Source: Clostridia bacterium
GTDB taxonomy: Bacteria > Bacillota > Clostridia > Monoglobales > Monoglobaceae
DNA length: 64,000 nucleotides
Direction of reading: 5' to 3'
Assembly (NCBI GenBank): GCA_017397725.1
Contig: JAFQIA010000008.1
Span: forward strand, 62,001-126,000
Shown: one piece after another, positions 56,698 to 64,000 of the stretch
Layout: the number at the start of each line of letters is the position of its first letter
Numbering within the stretch: the stretch's first letter is position 1
Made by a program: the position numbers and the translations under genes
Notes under the pieces: generated by a model
The model's database searches: none
Told to the model about the DNA's origin: nothing
What the model saw: the letters and a program-made list of their open reading frames with translations, nothing else

Positions 56698-57862
56698 TTA
56701 TGTAGCCCTCCGATTTAAGTAATTCAATTTTCTCTTTTACAAGCGTACCAATAGTTCCGTTGGGGTCAATTTTGCACACATTTTCAAGAATGTAGTCAAC
56801 GCCGTGCTCTCTTCTCATCTCGCCAAGCTTGTTCGCAAATTCGTCGCCCTCTGATTTGTAGTAAATCGCTGCTGCAATGGCCGTGCATAGATTTTCAGGC
56901 TTAATACCGTAGGAATCAACAAGTCTTGCAGAGCCCACAAGTCTGTCATCGGGACCAAGCTTTCTGAGCGGATCGCGGGCATTTCTTTCAATAAAGTCAA
57001 CAATGGTGTAATCTTGCAGTTTGTTCTTTGATGTCAGGGTAAATGCAAGCTGTTCATCAAGCGGAAAGTTGTGCTTTAATGATAAAGCCTTTGCAGTTTC
57101 CTGATATACACCGTCAAGAATTTTCAAAATTCTTTCATCGTGAGCAGCATCGGCAATCTTTTCGTAGCCGAACAATGCGCCAAGATATGAGGTGGTTCCG
57201 TTTGCCGCATTGTAGGTGTAGAATTTTCTTTCCAGAAATCCTGTAAATTCAGCGATAAGCTTTAATCCCTCAATTTTGGGAAGCTCGCCCTTAAGTCTTG
57301 AAGAGTCAACGGGAAGTTCCCAGAAATTCTGAACATTTACGATGAGCGGGTCCTTTTTAAGAAGCTCTGCATCCGACTCGATAGCGCTTCTCATAATAAC
57401 CGCCTCTGTAATACCCACGTTATTTTCAAAATATTCTTTAGCATCTTCACTAATTATTTCTGCGATACCCTCTCTTAAGATATTTGCAGGCTGTTTCCAG
57501 TTTTCGCAGGTGACAATATTTAAATATCCGCCCTTTTTAGCTTTTTCTTCAATGCCGGCAGTAAGAAACGGAACTATCTCACCAAGGTTTTTGCCGCCTA
57601 CTGCGTTAAATACTGCATCAGCATCTGCAATAGCCTTTGCAATTTCATCCTTGTCAGAAAAACCGAGAGCCTTTACATTTTTAACAACACAGTTTTTGTC
57701 ACTGTTTCCGAGGATATTTACGGTGTATTCTTTTCTTTCGTTGATAAGGTCAACAAGTGAATCAAATTTTTCAACAAATGTAAATTCAATTCCGCTTATG
57801 TAAAGCAAATGCCCGATAAAACCTCTTGAGATTTTTCCTGCTCCAAAAATTACACAACTCAT
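56690..57862 (-). CDS. Mannitol-dehydrogenase-family protein B
   Basis: A 390-residue paralog of the adjacent protein A. The Rossmann start is CVIFGAGKISRGFIGHLLY, and the C-terminal domain has ARDPLRKLGPDDRLVGSARL. The active-site pattern is Lys213-FYTY-Asn218-AA-Asn221, so the signature histidine is an asparagine here. The two proteins may act on successive substrates or form one complex. The gene ends eight bases into gene A and follows the kinase gene by 21 nt. Confidence 0.82.
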   Translation of the reverse strand: MSCVIFGAGKISRGFIGHLLYISGIEFTFVEKFDSLVDLINERKEYTVNILGNSDKNCVVKNVKALGFSDKDEIAKAIADADAVFNAVGGKNLGEIVPFLTAGIEEKAKKGGYLNIVTCENWKQPANILREGIAEIISEDAKEYFENNVGITEAVIMRSAIESDAELLKKDPLIVNVQNFWELPVDSSRLKGELPKIEGLKLIAEFTGFLERKFYTYNAANGTTSYLGALFGYEKIADAAHDERILKILDGVYQETAKALSLKHNFPLDEQLAFTLTSKNKLQDYTIVDFIERNARDPLRKLGPDDRLVGSARLVDSYGIKPENLCTAIAAAIYYKSEGDEFANKLGEMRREHGVDYILENVCKIDPNGTIGTLVKEKIELLKSEGYINE

Positions 57863-57883
57863 TTTACCAAATCCTTTCTGATT

Positions 57884-59248
57884 TTATATGTTTGAAAATT
57901 TAATAAATTGCTCTTTAAGTGATGCGTATATATTTTTGTATATGTTATAGCGTTTTAATAGGAGCTCTCTGTATTTCCCACAGGGAACAACAACATCTGA
58001 AATCGCATTAAAATGTTCACTATCGCTTATCCCAAGTGCTTTAGCAGCAATTTTCACAGCTCCAAGTGCAGACGTGTCATTCTCCTTAAGGGTATAAACT
58101 TTCGTTTGAAAGAGTTCAGCTTTCAGGGAGTTTAAAACCATATTCTTTGATGCACCGCCACTGACAGTCAAGCTGCCTATTGGGGGCGTTTCCATACTTT
58201 CATAGATATGATAAAGGCTGAACACCACCCCTTCAAGTATGGAATAGGCCATATCCCGCTTCGTACAGTGAGCGCTTATTCCAAAAAATGTACCTTTGGC
58301 ATTGTTGTCAAATATGGGAGCGCGCTCTCCGTTTAAATATGGCGTAAATATCGGCGGTCGGTTGTTTAAACATTCGTTTATGTTTATGTCGTCAAATCCA
58401 AAATTTTTTATTCCAAAATCAAGGGAAGCTCCGCTGGAAGCGGTAACACCATAATGGATATATTTTTCAAAATACACCCCTGAAATCATTTTTGTATCAC
58501 GGTTTAACGCATCGCACACAAGCCCCAAATGTTCACTTGTCCCCGTGATGTCAAACATATCTCCGCTGTTTTTTACCCCCATTCCCACAACTGAGGAAAA
58601 AAAGTCATTAAGCCCTGTAAAAACAGGAATACCTTCTGGAATACCGAAAGTGTTGGCACATTGCGAAGTAGTTAATCCTACCATGGTATCAGGAGAAACT
58701 ACGGGAGGCAAAACATCTTCGGTTATTCCAATCTCTTTTAAAAAGAAATCGCTATATACACCTTTGGTTGTATGCGCAAGTCCGCGAAAAGAGTATTGGT
58801 CAGTCACGCAGTTACCGATTAACGCCTTTAAGATGTAATCCTTTGGCTGACAAATACTTTCTATATTTTTGTAATGCTTCTTGATATACATTAGTCTTGG
58901 GATAGGGTATGATAAAATATCAGGGTGTGGCATTGCAATTTCTTCAATGAATTTTTCGGCAGAAAAACGATTTTTTATGTAGTCAAGTTCTTCTTTGCCG
59001 ACACCGTTATCCCAGCTTATTACATCTCTGCCGTTGATGATATATGTCCCGACCTGAGATGAAACCCCAATTGCATCGATCCCTGATATATCAAGTCCTT
59101 TGACAGCCTCTTTGATCGCGTTCATCCATCCGTTTGGCGTTTTTTCGCTATATGAAGCTCTGGATTTTTCGATTTGCCCATTCGAGGACCAAAGCAAAAG
59201 CTTGACAGAAGACGTGCCGAGGTCTATTCCGAGAATACGTCTACTCAT
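57884..59248 (-). CDS. FGGY-family carbohydrate kinase, substrate unknown
   Basis: A 454-residue sugar or polyol kinase. It begins RILGIDLGTSSVKLLLWSSNG (phosphate-binding loop). It shows GVSSQVGTYIINGRDVISWDNG, FTGLNDFFSSVVGMG, DITGTSEHLGLV, FTPYLNGERAPIFDN and VSGGASKNMVLNSLKAE. It is shorter than xylulokinase and glycerol kinase and fits the general FGGY group that includes many unassigned kinases. It starts eight bases inside the end of the alcohol dehydrogenase gene. Confidence 0.87.
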   Translation of the reverse strand: MSRRILGIDLGTSSVKLLLWSSNGQIEKSRASYSEKTPNGWMNAIKEAVKGLDISGIDAIGVSSQVGTYIINGRDVISWDNGVGKEELDYIKNRFSAEKFIEEIAMPHPDILSYPIPRLMYIKKHYKNIESICQPKDYILKALIGNCVTDQYSFRGLAHTTKGVYSDFFLKEIGITEDVLPPVVSPDTMVGLTTSQCANTFGIPEGIPVFTGLNDFFSSVVGMGVKNSGDMFDITGTSEHLGLVCDALNRDTKMISGVYFEKYIHYGVTASSGASLDFGIKNFGFDDININECLNNRPPIFTPYLNGERAPIFDNNAKGTFFGISAHCTKRDMAYSILEGVVFSLYHIYESMETPPIGSLTVSGGASKNMVLNSLKAELFQTKVYTLKENDTSALGAVKIAAKALGISDSEHFNAISDVVVPCGKYRELLLKRYNIYKNIYASLKEQFIKFSNI

Positions 59249-60257
59249 TTACAAATACCGCCTTAACAAAGCCTGCAGGCCGTTTCTTTGCATGAAGAAG
59301 GCTTGTTTCAAAATCCTCAAGCTTAATCTTTTCCGTAACAAAGCAGGAAAGGTCAACACTGCCGTCTTCCATAAGAGAAAGTGCTTTTTTGTGCATATTC
59401 CAGTTGTTTCCCGCGCCGACTACCTTAAGATTTTTTATATGAATATCGTCAATTCTTATATTCATTATTTTTCCCTTTCCGTAACCTGCAAGGGCAAGGG
59501 TTCCGCCTCTTTTAAGTATTCTAAGACTCTTTTGAATACATTCTTCCGCGCCAGTTGCATCAATAACTAAATCTGTACCTTCGGGATGAAGTTTTGACAT
59601 TTCTTCCTCAAGATCCTTTTCTTTTGTAGCGATTGTCGCATATGCGCCCATTTCTTTTGCTATTTTAAGGCCATCACTTGAACGAGCGCACACTACGATT
59701 TTCTTAAGTCCCATGACTTTAGCCGCTGCCAGCATACAAAGACCGATTGAGCCTGCACCAATAATCAAAAGCGTCTGCCCCGCCTTTGCACGAGCTTTTT
59801 TCAGGGTTCCAAGGGCAACGCCTAACGGTTCGCAGAGTGCAGCATTTTCAAAGGGAACGCAGGCAGGCTTTTCGCAGAGACCGTATACAGGTGCGAGCAT
59901 ATATTCCGCATATGCGCCATTTCTTTTAAAGCCGATTTCTTCAAAGCTTTCGCAGTAACGCCAATTTCCGCTCCGACAGGCATCGCATTTCAAGCAGACT
60001 ACATCACTGCTGCCGATGACATTTTTTCCTATCCAGTGAGAATCCTCTTCGCTTCCCACAGCATCAACAATTCCACTCCATTCGTGACCGGGAATCAAAG
60101 GATAGTTTGCGGGAATGTTTCCTTCAACAATCTCCAAGTCAGTTGCGCATATAGCTGCAGCTTTAACCTTAATTCTTGCAAAACCGGGAGGAGGGCTTGG
60201 AATTTCAACCTCTTCAATACATACTTCATGCGGTTTTTTCACTACCACTGCCTTCAT
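59241..60257 (-). CDS. Zinc-dependent alcohol/polyol dehydrogenase (sorbitol-dehydrogenase-like)
   Basis: A 338-residue medium-chain dehydrogenase with an intact zinc set: catalytic ligands Cys37, His58-Glu59 (PGHEWSG) and Glu143 (LCEPLG), and structural cysteines 88, 91, 94 and 102. The NAD-binding motif is LLIIGAGSIGLCMLAA. Relatives oxidise sorbitol, threonine or similar secondary alcohols. It overlaps the ROK regulator by four bases (ATGA) and the kinase by eight. Confidence 0.9.
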   Translation of the reverse strand: MKAVVVKKPHEVCIEEVEIPSPPPGFARIKVKAAAICATDLEIVEGNIPANYPLIPGHEWSGIVDAVGSEEDSHWIGKNVIGSSDVVCLKCDACRSGNWRYCESFEEIGFKRNGAYAEYMLAPVYGLCEKPACVPFENAALCEPLGVALGTLKKARAKAGQTLLIIGAGSIGLCMLAAAKVMGLKKIVVCARSSDGLKIAKEMGAYATIATKEKDLEEEMSKLHPEGTDLVIDATGAEECIQKSLRILKRGGTLALAGYGKGKIMNIRIDDIHIKNLKVVGAGNNWNMHKKALSLMEDGSVDLSCFVTEKIKLEDFETSLLHAKKRPAGFVKAVFVNE

Positions 60258-61387
60258 GATTCATCTTCCTTTCTGAAATCTATATATTTGATTGCATGTT
60301 CAATTGCAATAAGCGCTGCACCGGTTGCAGCATTTTCAACATCAATGAAAGAAAATTCTAAAGAATTTTTGCTGTCGATTTCTTTTAAGCTATTTAAAAA
60401 AGCATCATAAAACAAATCTTTGTATTGCCACATATCGCCGCATAAAACGATTCTTGATATGCAAAGCATATGCGATGCATTTAAAAGTGCAACTGCAAGA
60501 TACTTAGCCATATCATAAAATATCTCTTGGCTTTTTTTATCACCGGATTTAACTTTTTGAACCAGTTCGTCAAATCTACATCCTGCAAGAGTTGCCATTC
60601 CGCTCATAGATGCATATGCCTCAAGACAACCTTGTTTTCCGCAACTGCAGAGCATCCCATTGGGGACCGCAATCGTATGCCCAATTTCAAACATACCCGG
60701 TTTACCAAATATTTTGCCCCCGCTTAAAACCGACATACCAATGCCTTTATCAACCCTTAAAAGTATTGCATTTTTGTAAATCTGTTCCGTCGAAACAGCG
60801 TATAAAATACAATCGGGATCGTGCTCGATAAATACAGGCAGATCGAATTCTTTACTGATAATATAAGATAGGGGAACATTCGACCAATCTTTGCAATGAG
60901 GAATACTTACGGATATTCCGTTTTTGGCATCAACTAGCCCTTGCATTGCAACGCCGATACCAATAATGTTTTTGCTATCGGCAAGCGTCATTGTTTCTTT
61001 TATAAATTTTATAATTTCACTGAGCAGTGAATCTTTATCGGAATAAGTAGCTTTATAAAAATTATTTCCAACAATTTCATTTTGTAGATTAACAAGTACA
61101 GATTTAAAACCCGAAATATTGATATCAACCCCCAGAACAAAATGATCCGTGGTATTTACTTCAAGGTATGACGGAGCGCGGCCTGCACCTTTGGGTTGCT
61201 CGCATTTCAATTCTCTTATGTAATTCTTCTCTATCAAAAGAGATGCTATCGTAGAAACTGCGCCCCAACTAAAGCCCGTCTTTGCTTCAATTTCCTTTCT
61301 TGTAATCCTTCTTGATTTGCGAATAAGAGCAAATATATCAGCAGCATTTGCTTGTTTCATATCCATTTGATTTATATATTTTTTCAA
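60254..61387 (-). CDS. ROK-family transcriptional regulator
   Basis: A 377-residue repressor-type protein. The N-terminal winged helix (NAADIFALIRKSRRITRKEI, KTGFSWGAVSTIASLLIEKNY) is followed by the ROK sugar-binding domain with the zinc motif CSCGKQGCLEAYAS. I start it at TTG 61387, seven bases after GGAGGT. The frame is open further upstream through the promoter, but that part cannot be transcribed from it. It is the first gene of its operon and probably binds the palindrome that drives both divergent transcripts, releasing it when the inducing sugar binds. Confidence 0.88.
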   Translation of the reverse strand: MKKYINQMDMKQANAADIFALIRKSRRITRKEIEAKTGFSWGAVSTIASLLIEKNYIRELKCEQPKGAGRAPSYLEVNTTDHFVLGVDINISGFKSVLVNLQNEIVGNNFYKATYSDKDSLLSEIIKFIKETMTLADSKNIIGIGVAMQGLVDAKNGISVSIPHCKDWSNVPLSYIISKEFDLPVFIEHDPDCILYAVSTEQIYKNAILLRVDKGIGMSVLSGGKIFGKPGMFEIGHTIAVPNGMLCSCGKQGCLEAYASMSGMATLAGCRFDELVQKVKSGDKKSQEIFYDMAKYLAVALLNASHMLCISRIVLCGDMWQYKDLFYDAFLNSLKEIDSKNSLEFSFIDVENAATGAALIAIEHAIKYIDFRKEDES

Positions 61388-61400
61388 AGTTAGCACCTCC

Positions 61401-61441
61401 GTATTGACAATTATATCACCGCGTGATATAATTGTCAATAC
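61401..61441. promoter_or_regulatory. 41-bp perfect palindrome carrying two interleaved divergent promoters
   Basis: The arms are GTATTGACAATTATATCAC (61401-61419) and its exact reverse complement (61423-61441) around CGC. Each strand carries a consensus sigma-A promoter. Plus: TTGACA 61404-61409, 17 nt, TATAAT 61427-61432. Minus: TTGACA 61433-61438, 17 nt, TATAAT 61410-61415. The plus promoter serves the metallohydrolase gene, the minus promoter the ROK operon. Confidence 0.96.
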
Positions 61442-61470
61442 AAAGTCAAAAAGAAATGGAGCGCCGCGTT

Positions 61471-62292
61471 ATGAAAGAAAAAATACTGAATACAAAACTT
61501 TTGTCAAATCAGATTGGGCTATTTTATATTGGTCAGGTTGGGTATATCATAAAATACAGAGAAACGTATATCATGATAGATGCATATCTTTCTGACTATG
61601 TAGACAGAAATTGTTGTAGCGAGAACGTTAAGTGGGTAAGACGTTATGATGCGCCAGTACAGGCAAATGAACTTGATTTCATAGATTATGTGTTTTGCAC
61701 ACATGCGCATTTCGACCATGCAGACCCTGATACTCTTTCTACTCTTTCAAAAGTCAACAACAAAGCAAAGTTTTTTGTGTCCAATGCAATCGTTGATATC
61801 ATTGCAGGCTATGGTATTGACAAAGCAAGGATATGCGGTATGCATGCGGATGAAATGTTAATTCTTAACGATGATATTAGTGTTACAGCGCTAAAATCCG
61901 CACACGAAGAATTCCATATGGACGAAAACGGAGATTATCTCGAAGTTGGTTTCAAATTTAATCTTGGGGATATGTCGATTTATCACGCAGGGGATGGTTG
62001 CCCCTATGACGGACTTGAAGAACATCTTATGGGGTGCGATATTTTAATTCTTCCTATCAATGGCAGAGATTATTACAGAACAAACATTCTTGATATCATC
62101 GGCTGTTTTGACAGCCGTGAAGCGATAACGCTGGCTAAAAATACGGGAGCGAAACTAATCATTCCTACGCATTTTGATTTATATGATGTAAACTGTGTGA
62201 ATCCTGCGCATTTTGTGGATGAGCTTCAAAAAATCAATCCAAAACAAGCGTGCCATATTTTCACCCCGGGCGAAGGATATATTTATTTTTAA
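61471..62292 (+). CDS. MBL-fold metallohydrolase, UlaG-like
   Basis: A 273-residue metallo-beta-lactamase-fold hydrolase with the metal motif HAHFDH (His78, His80, Asp82, His83). Further ligand candidates lie in IYHAGDG and PTHFD. Length and pattern fit the UlaG group, whose founder opens the lactone of L-ascorbate 6-phosphate, but the ring substrate here is unknown. ATG 61471 lies nine bases after GGAG and about 32 nt from the predicted transcript start. It is divergent to, and shares its promoter palindrome with, the ROK operon. A strong terminator follows. Confidence 0.82.
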   Translation: MKEKILNTKLLSNQIGLFYIGQVGYIIKYRETYIMIDAYLSDYVDRNCCSENVKWVRRYDAPVQANELDFIDYVFCTHAHFDHADPDTLSTLSKVNNKAKFFVSNAIVDIIAGYGIDKARICGMHADEMLILNDDISVTALKSAHEEFHMDENGDYLEVGFKFNLGDMSIYHAGDGCPYDGLEEHLMGCDILILPINGRDYYRTNILDIIGCFDSREAITLAKNTGAKLIIPTHFDLYDVNCVNPAHFVDELQKINPKQACHIFTPGEGYIYF

Positions 62293-62310
62293 TTCATTTA
62301 TTACACACAA

Positions 62311-62347
62311 AAAAGGGCGGTTTCACTTTTGGTGATACCGCCCTTTT
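62311..62347. terminator. Terminator between the metallohydrolase gene and spoIVB
   Basis: A 16-bp stem (62311-62326 with 62332-62347; core AAAAGGGCGG/CCGCCCTTTT) with one mismatch, between convergent genes and flanked by A and T runs. Confidence 0.92.
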
Positions 62348-62351
62348 GGCA

Positions 62352-63380
62352 TTACCGGATTATTTCCGCTTCAGCTAACATATTCTCAATAAATATCCCA
62401 TAACCACGGGTTGGATCATTCACAAAAACGTGTGTGACCGCTCCCACTAATTTCCCGTTCTGGATAATGGGGCTACCGCTCATTCCCTGTACGATTCCTC
62501 CGGTTTTGTCTAGGAGTCTTTCGTCGGTTATTTTTACAATCATTCCCTTGGTGTTTTCAGTATCTTTATTGATTTTTTGAATTTCCACAGAAAACTGTTC
62601 TACTTTCTCTTCCTCTACATTTGCCCAAATCTCTGCCGCTCCCTCTGTTACCTCTTCCCTTTTTGCAACAGGAATCGGGGAAGTTGCTATCGTTCCTATT
62701 TCTTCTTTTTCTATCTTTCCTTTGAGTCCTACGATGCTATTGCTTTCCACCTCACCGATTTTTCCCTTTCCCTCTGAAAAAACCGCGATCAGTTCACCGG
62801 GATTTCCCTTTCCTCCTTTTTGTACCGAAACTACATTGGCTTTCCATAAATCTCCGCCTGTGACAGAAAGCACTTCTTCGTTAGCATCAGAAATTCCGTG
62901 TCCTAATGCGCCAAAAGCCCCGGTTTCAGGATTACAATAGGTGATGGTTCCAATTCCTGATGCCGCATCTTTAATCCAGACACCGATGCGATAATGTCCA
63001 TCCTTATTGGAAAGTTCCGGCTTTACTTTGCAGGAATCCGTCTTTCCGTTTCGGCAAAAAACGATGTCGATTGCGTTTTCGCCGCGTTCATTCACCACTT
63101 CTTCCAGTTGCTTGGCAGAGGAAATTCCCATACCGTCAATACTTTCAATGCGGTCGCCGCTACGCAATCCTGCATCCTTGGCAGGGGTATGCCGCTTGTT
63201 TTCATAATCCTCAACATCGGTGGTATCCACAATGGTTACACCTTTCATATCGAGCGTGACTCCTATGGTTTGTCCCATAGGAATCAAAAAAACTTCCTCG
63301 GCATATGCAGGAAAGTTGAAAAAAGAAAAAAACAGGGTCAAGAGCAGAAAATGGACACTCTTTTTCCTCAACTGATTCAT
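62352..63380 (-). CDS. spoIVB: SpoIVB peptidase
   Basis: SpoIVB is secreted by the forespore and cuts SpoIVFA to trigger sigma-K activation. The 342-residue protein has a signal or anchor segment (VHFLLLTLFFSFF), a PDZ domain (about residues 40-115, with GLRSGDRIESIDG) and the S55 peptidase domain. The probable triad is His161 (ALGHGISD), Asp286 (KITDERLL) and Ser301 (QGMSGSPI), with the Asp-Ser spacing of 15 seen in Bacillus as I recall it. GAGGTTGA precedes the ATG, and a sigma-G-like -10 box lies upstream. It is not next to recN or spo0A, unlike in many relatives. Confidence 0.95.
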   Translation of the reverse strand: MNQLRKKSVHFLLLTLFFSFFNFPAYAEEVFLIPMGQTIGVTLDMKGVTIVDTTDVEDYENKRHTPAKDAGLRSGDRIESIDGMGISSAKQLEEVVNERGENAIDIVFCRNGKTDSCKVKPELSNKDGHYRIGVWIKDAASGIGTITYCNPETGAFGALGHGISDANEEVLSVTGGDLWKANVVSVQKGGKGNPGELIAVFSEGKGKIGEVESNSIVGLKGKIEKEEIGTIATSPIPVAKREEVTEGAAEIWANVEEEKVEQFSVEIQKINKDTENTKGMIVKITDERLLDKTGGIVQGMSGSPIIQNGKLVGAVTHVFVNDPTRGYGIFIENMLAEAEIIR

Positions 63381-63418
63381 ACTTCAACCTCACAGAGAGG
63401 AGAATTCCCTCTCAATCA

Positions 63419-63425
63419 TAGTATG
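63419..63425 (-). promoter_or_regulatory. Sigma-G-like -10 box before spoIVB
   Basis: CATACTA on the minus strand matches the forespore sigma-F/sigma-G -10 consensus, about 40 nt before the spoIVB ATG. The -35 region (near GGGTA) is a poor match. Confidence 0.5.
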
Positions 63426-63523
63426 AAACAAAAATCGAGATTTACCCTGAAAGTTTTTTATAAAACTTCTTAAAACTACCTCTTATGTAAGGTCGGCCTG
63501 ATGACCGACCCCAAAACGTCCAA

Positions 63524-63640
63524 TTAGTCTCTGTTCTGGTTGTTGTTCTTGTTTTTGTTGTTATTATTGTTCTGATTGTTGTTATTGTTAGTGTTATTGT
63601 TTTTGTTCTGGTTGTTATTGTTGTTTTGATTGTTAGACAT
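63524..63640 (-). CDS. 38-residue asparagine-rich small protein
   Basis: From ATG 63640 (AGGAGG upstream with correct spacing) a 38-residue protein reads MSNNQNNNNNQNK and continues with blocks of Asn broken by Gln, Lys and one Thr, ending QNRD. By my count 26 of 38 residues are Asn. Codons alternate AAC and AAT, which argues for selection on the protein rather than simple DNA slippage. It has no signal or cysteine. A spore-related storage or matrix role is a guess from its place beside spoIVB. The frame is open upstream to 63730, but only this start has a Shine-Dalgarno. Confidence 0.6.
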   Translation of the reverse strand: MSNNQNNNNNQNKNNNTNNNNNQNNNNNKNKNNNQNRD

Positions 63641-63783
63641 GGTTTGTCCCTCCTGAAAAAATTTTAATTTTATCTTTATCCTTTTCCTTAGTACACCTTT
63701 ATTTTGTTCTGAAATCATAAAAATATGCAAAAAATTGCTACTTTTTTGAGATGATGAATAGAATGTTGATAAGAGGTGTTATT

Positions 63784-64000
63784 ATGAATATGAATTCCAA
63801 TAAAACCAATATCGATTCCTTTGAGGGCATTGTGGTTCCGCCGGGATGCGACCACAAGATTTTAAGAGATTCCGGTGAACCGGTCCATACCTATACGCCG
63901 GCTTCCTATGATGCAGAGAGCTATGCAAAAAATCAAAAGCGTATGCATATGATGAGCGGAAAATGTGATTTGATTTCAGTTCCGCAATCTCCACTGCCGT
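63784..64000 (+). CDS. Hypothetical protein (cut by window edge)
   Basis: A plus-strand gene begins at ATG 63784 with GAGGTG a few bases upstream and is open to the edge (72 codons). The start MNMNSNKTNIDSFEGIVV leads to PPGCDHKILRDSGEPVHTYTP and NQKRMHMMSGKCDLISVPQ. I do not recognise the family, and there is no signal peptide or membrane segment in the visible part. A weak promoter-like pair (TTGCTA, 18 nt, TAGAAT) lies upstream. The opposite-strand reading frame over the same bases has no start signal and is not a gene. Confidence 0.6.
   Translation, partial: MNMNSNKTNIDSFEGIVVPPGCDHKILRDSGEPVHTYTPASYDAESYAKNQKRMHMMSGKCDLISVPQSPLP

Noticed and set aside
63491-63510. GGTCGG/CCGACC hairpin after the Asn-rich gene as a terminator
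   Set aside because: The stem is only 6 bp with an 8-nt loop and no T run follows on either strand.
63524-63640. The repetitive GTT/ATT tract as a DNA repeat or CRISPR
   Set aside because: It has no regular repeat-spacer structure; the pattern is explained by Asn codons in a short gene with a Shine-Dalgarno.
63782-63994. Minus-strand frame at the right edge
   Set aside because: The plus-strand frame over the same bases has a good start signal; the minus frame has none.

Overview
The window reads as chromosome of a spore-forming, anaerobic, low-to-mid GC Firmicute of class Clostridia. The reasons are a CIRCE-controlled hrcA-grpE operon, sporulation genes (spo0A, gpr, spoIVB, a ytxC-like gene), a four-subunit ferredoxin-dependent 2-oxoacid oxidoreductase, and plain sigma-A promoters with strong Shine-Dalgarno sequences. 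Genus cannot be fixed from this sequence. No rRNA, tRNA, CRISPR array or insertion sequence was seen. No gap between genes exceeds 300 bases; the longest are about 200-230 bases (1571-1787, 29684-29888, 38960-39188, 43105-43310) and hold promoters, terminators or nothing recognised.

Layout. 1-1570 (minus): hrcA-grpE with promoter and CIRCE. 1788-6603: uvrBA. 6745-20994: a long plus-strand run holding a trimmed histidine cluster (hisZ-hisG fusion, hisA, hisIE), a ComEA-like protein, dxs, tlyA, nadK, recN, an RseC-like protein, a P-loop ATPase, the KorDABC/Vor complex and an ABC-F protein. 21352-29338: secA, prfB (with a programmed frameshift), prfA, a tsaC-ywlE fusion, rimI and tsaD, covering secretion, translation termination and t6A tRNA modification. 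29423-30878: divergent rpsT and gpr. 30900-38959 (minus): UPF0210 plus ACT protein, hpf, trkH-trkA, a small hypothetical, a phosphoglycerate-mutase-like enzyme and spo0A. 39189-41456: convergent folC and a Xer recombinase, with a dif-like inverted repeat between them. 41599-46715 (minus): ytxC-like, DUF6873-like, M20 amidohydrolase, uvrC, ptsH.

46849-53473 is a xylose/alpha-xyloside region (pfkB-type kinase, xylA, xylB, GH31 alpha-xylosidase, divergent AraC-type regulator). 53498-62292 is the main accessory locus: a tightly overlapped minus-strand operon (ROK regulator, zinc alcohol dehydrogenase, FGGY kinase, two mannitol-dehydrogenase-like paralogs, GH2 glycosidase) and a divergent UlaG-like metallohydrolase. 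Both directions start from one 41-bp palindrome that carries two interleaved consensus promoters. The operon has no transporter and its substrate is unknown. The window ends with spoIVB, a 38-residue asparagine-rich protein and a truncated gene.

Main points for a second look: a prfB frameshift site using UAA instead of UGA; the symmetric promoter palindrome; the unassigned glycoside/polyol operon whose two dehydrogenases lack the family's active-site histidine; the dif-like repeat next to a Xer gene, close to where coding-strand bias reverses; and the tsaC-ywlE and hisZ-hisG fusions.
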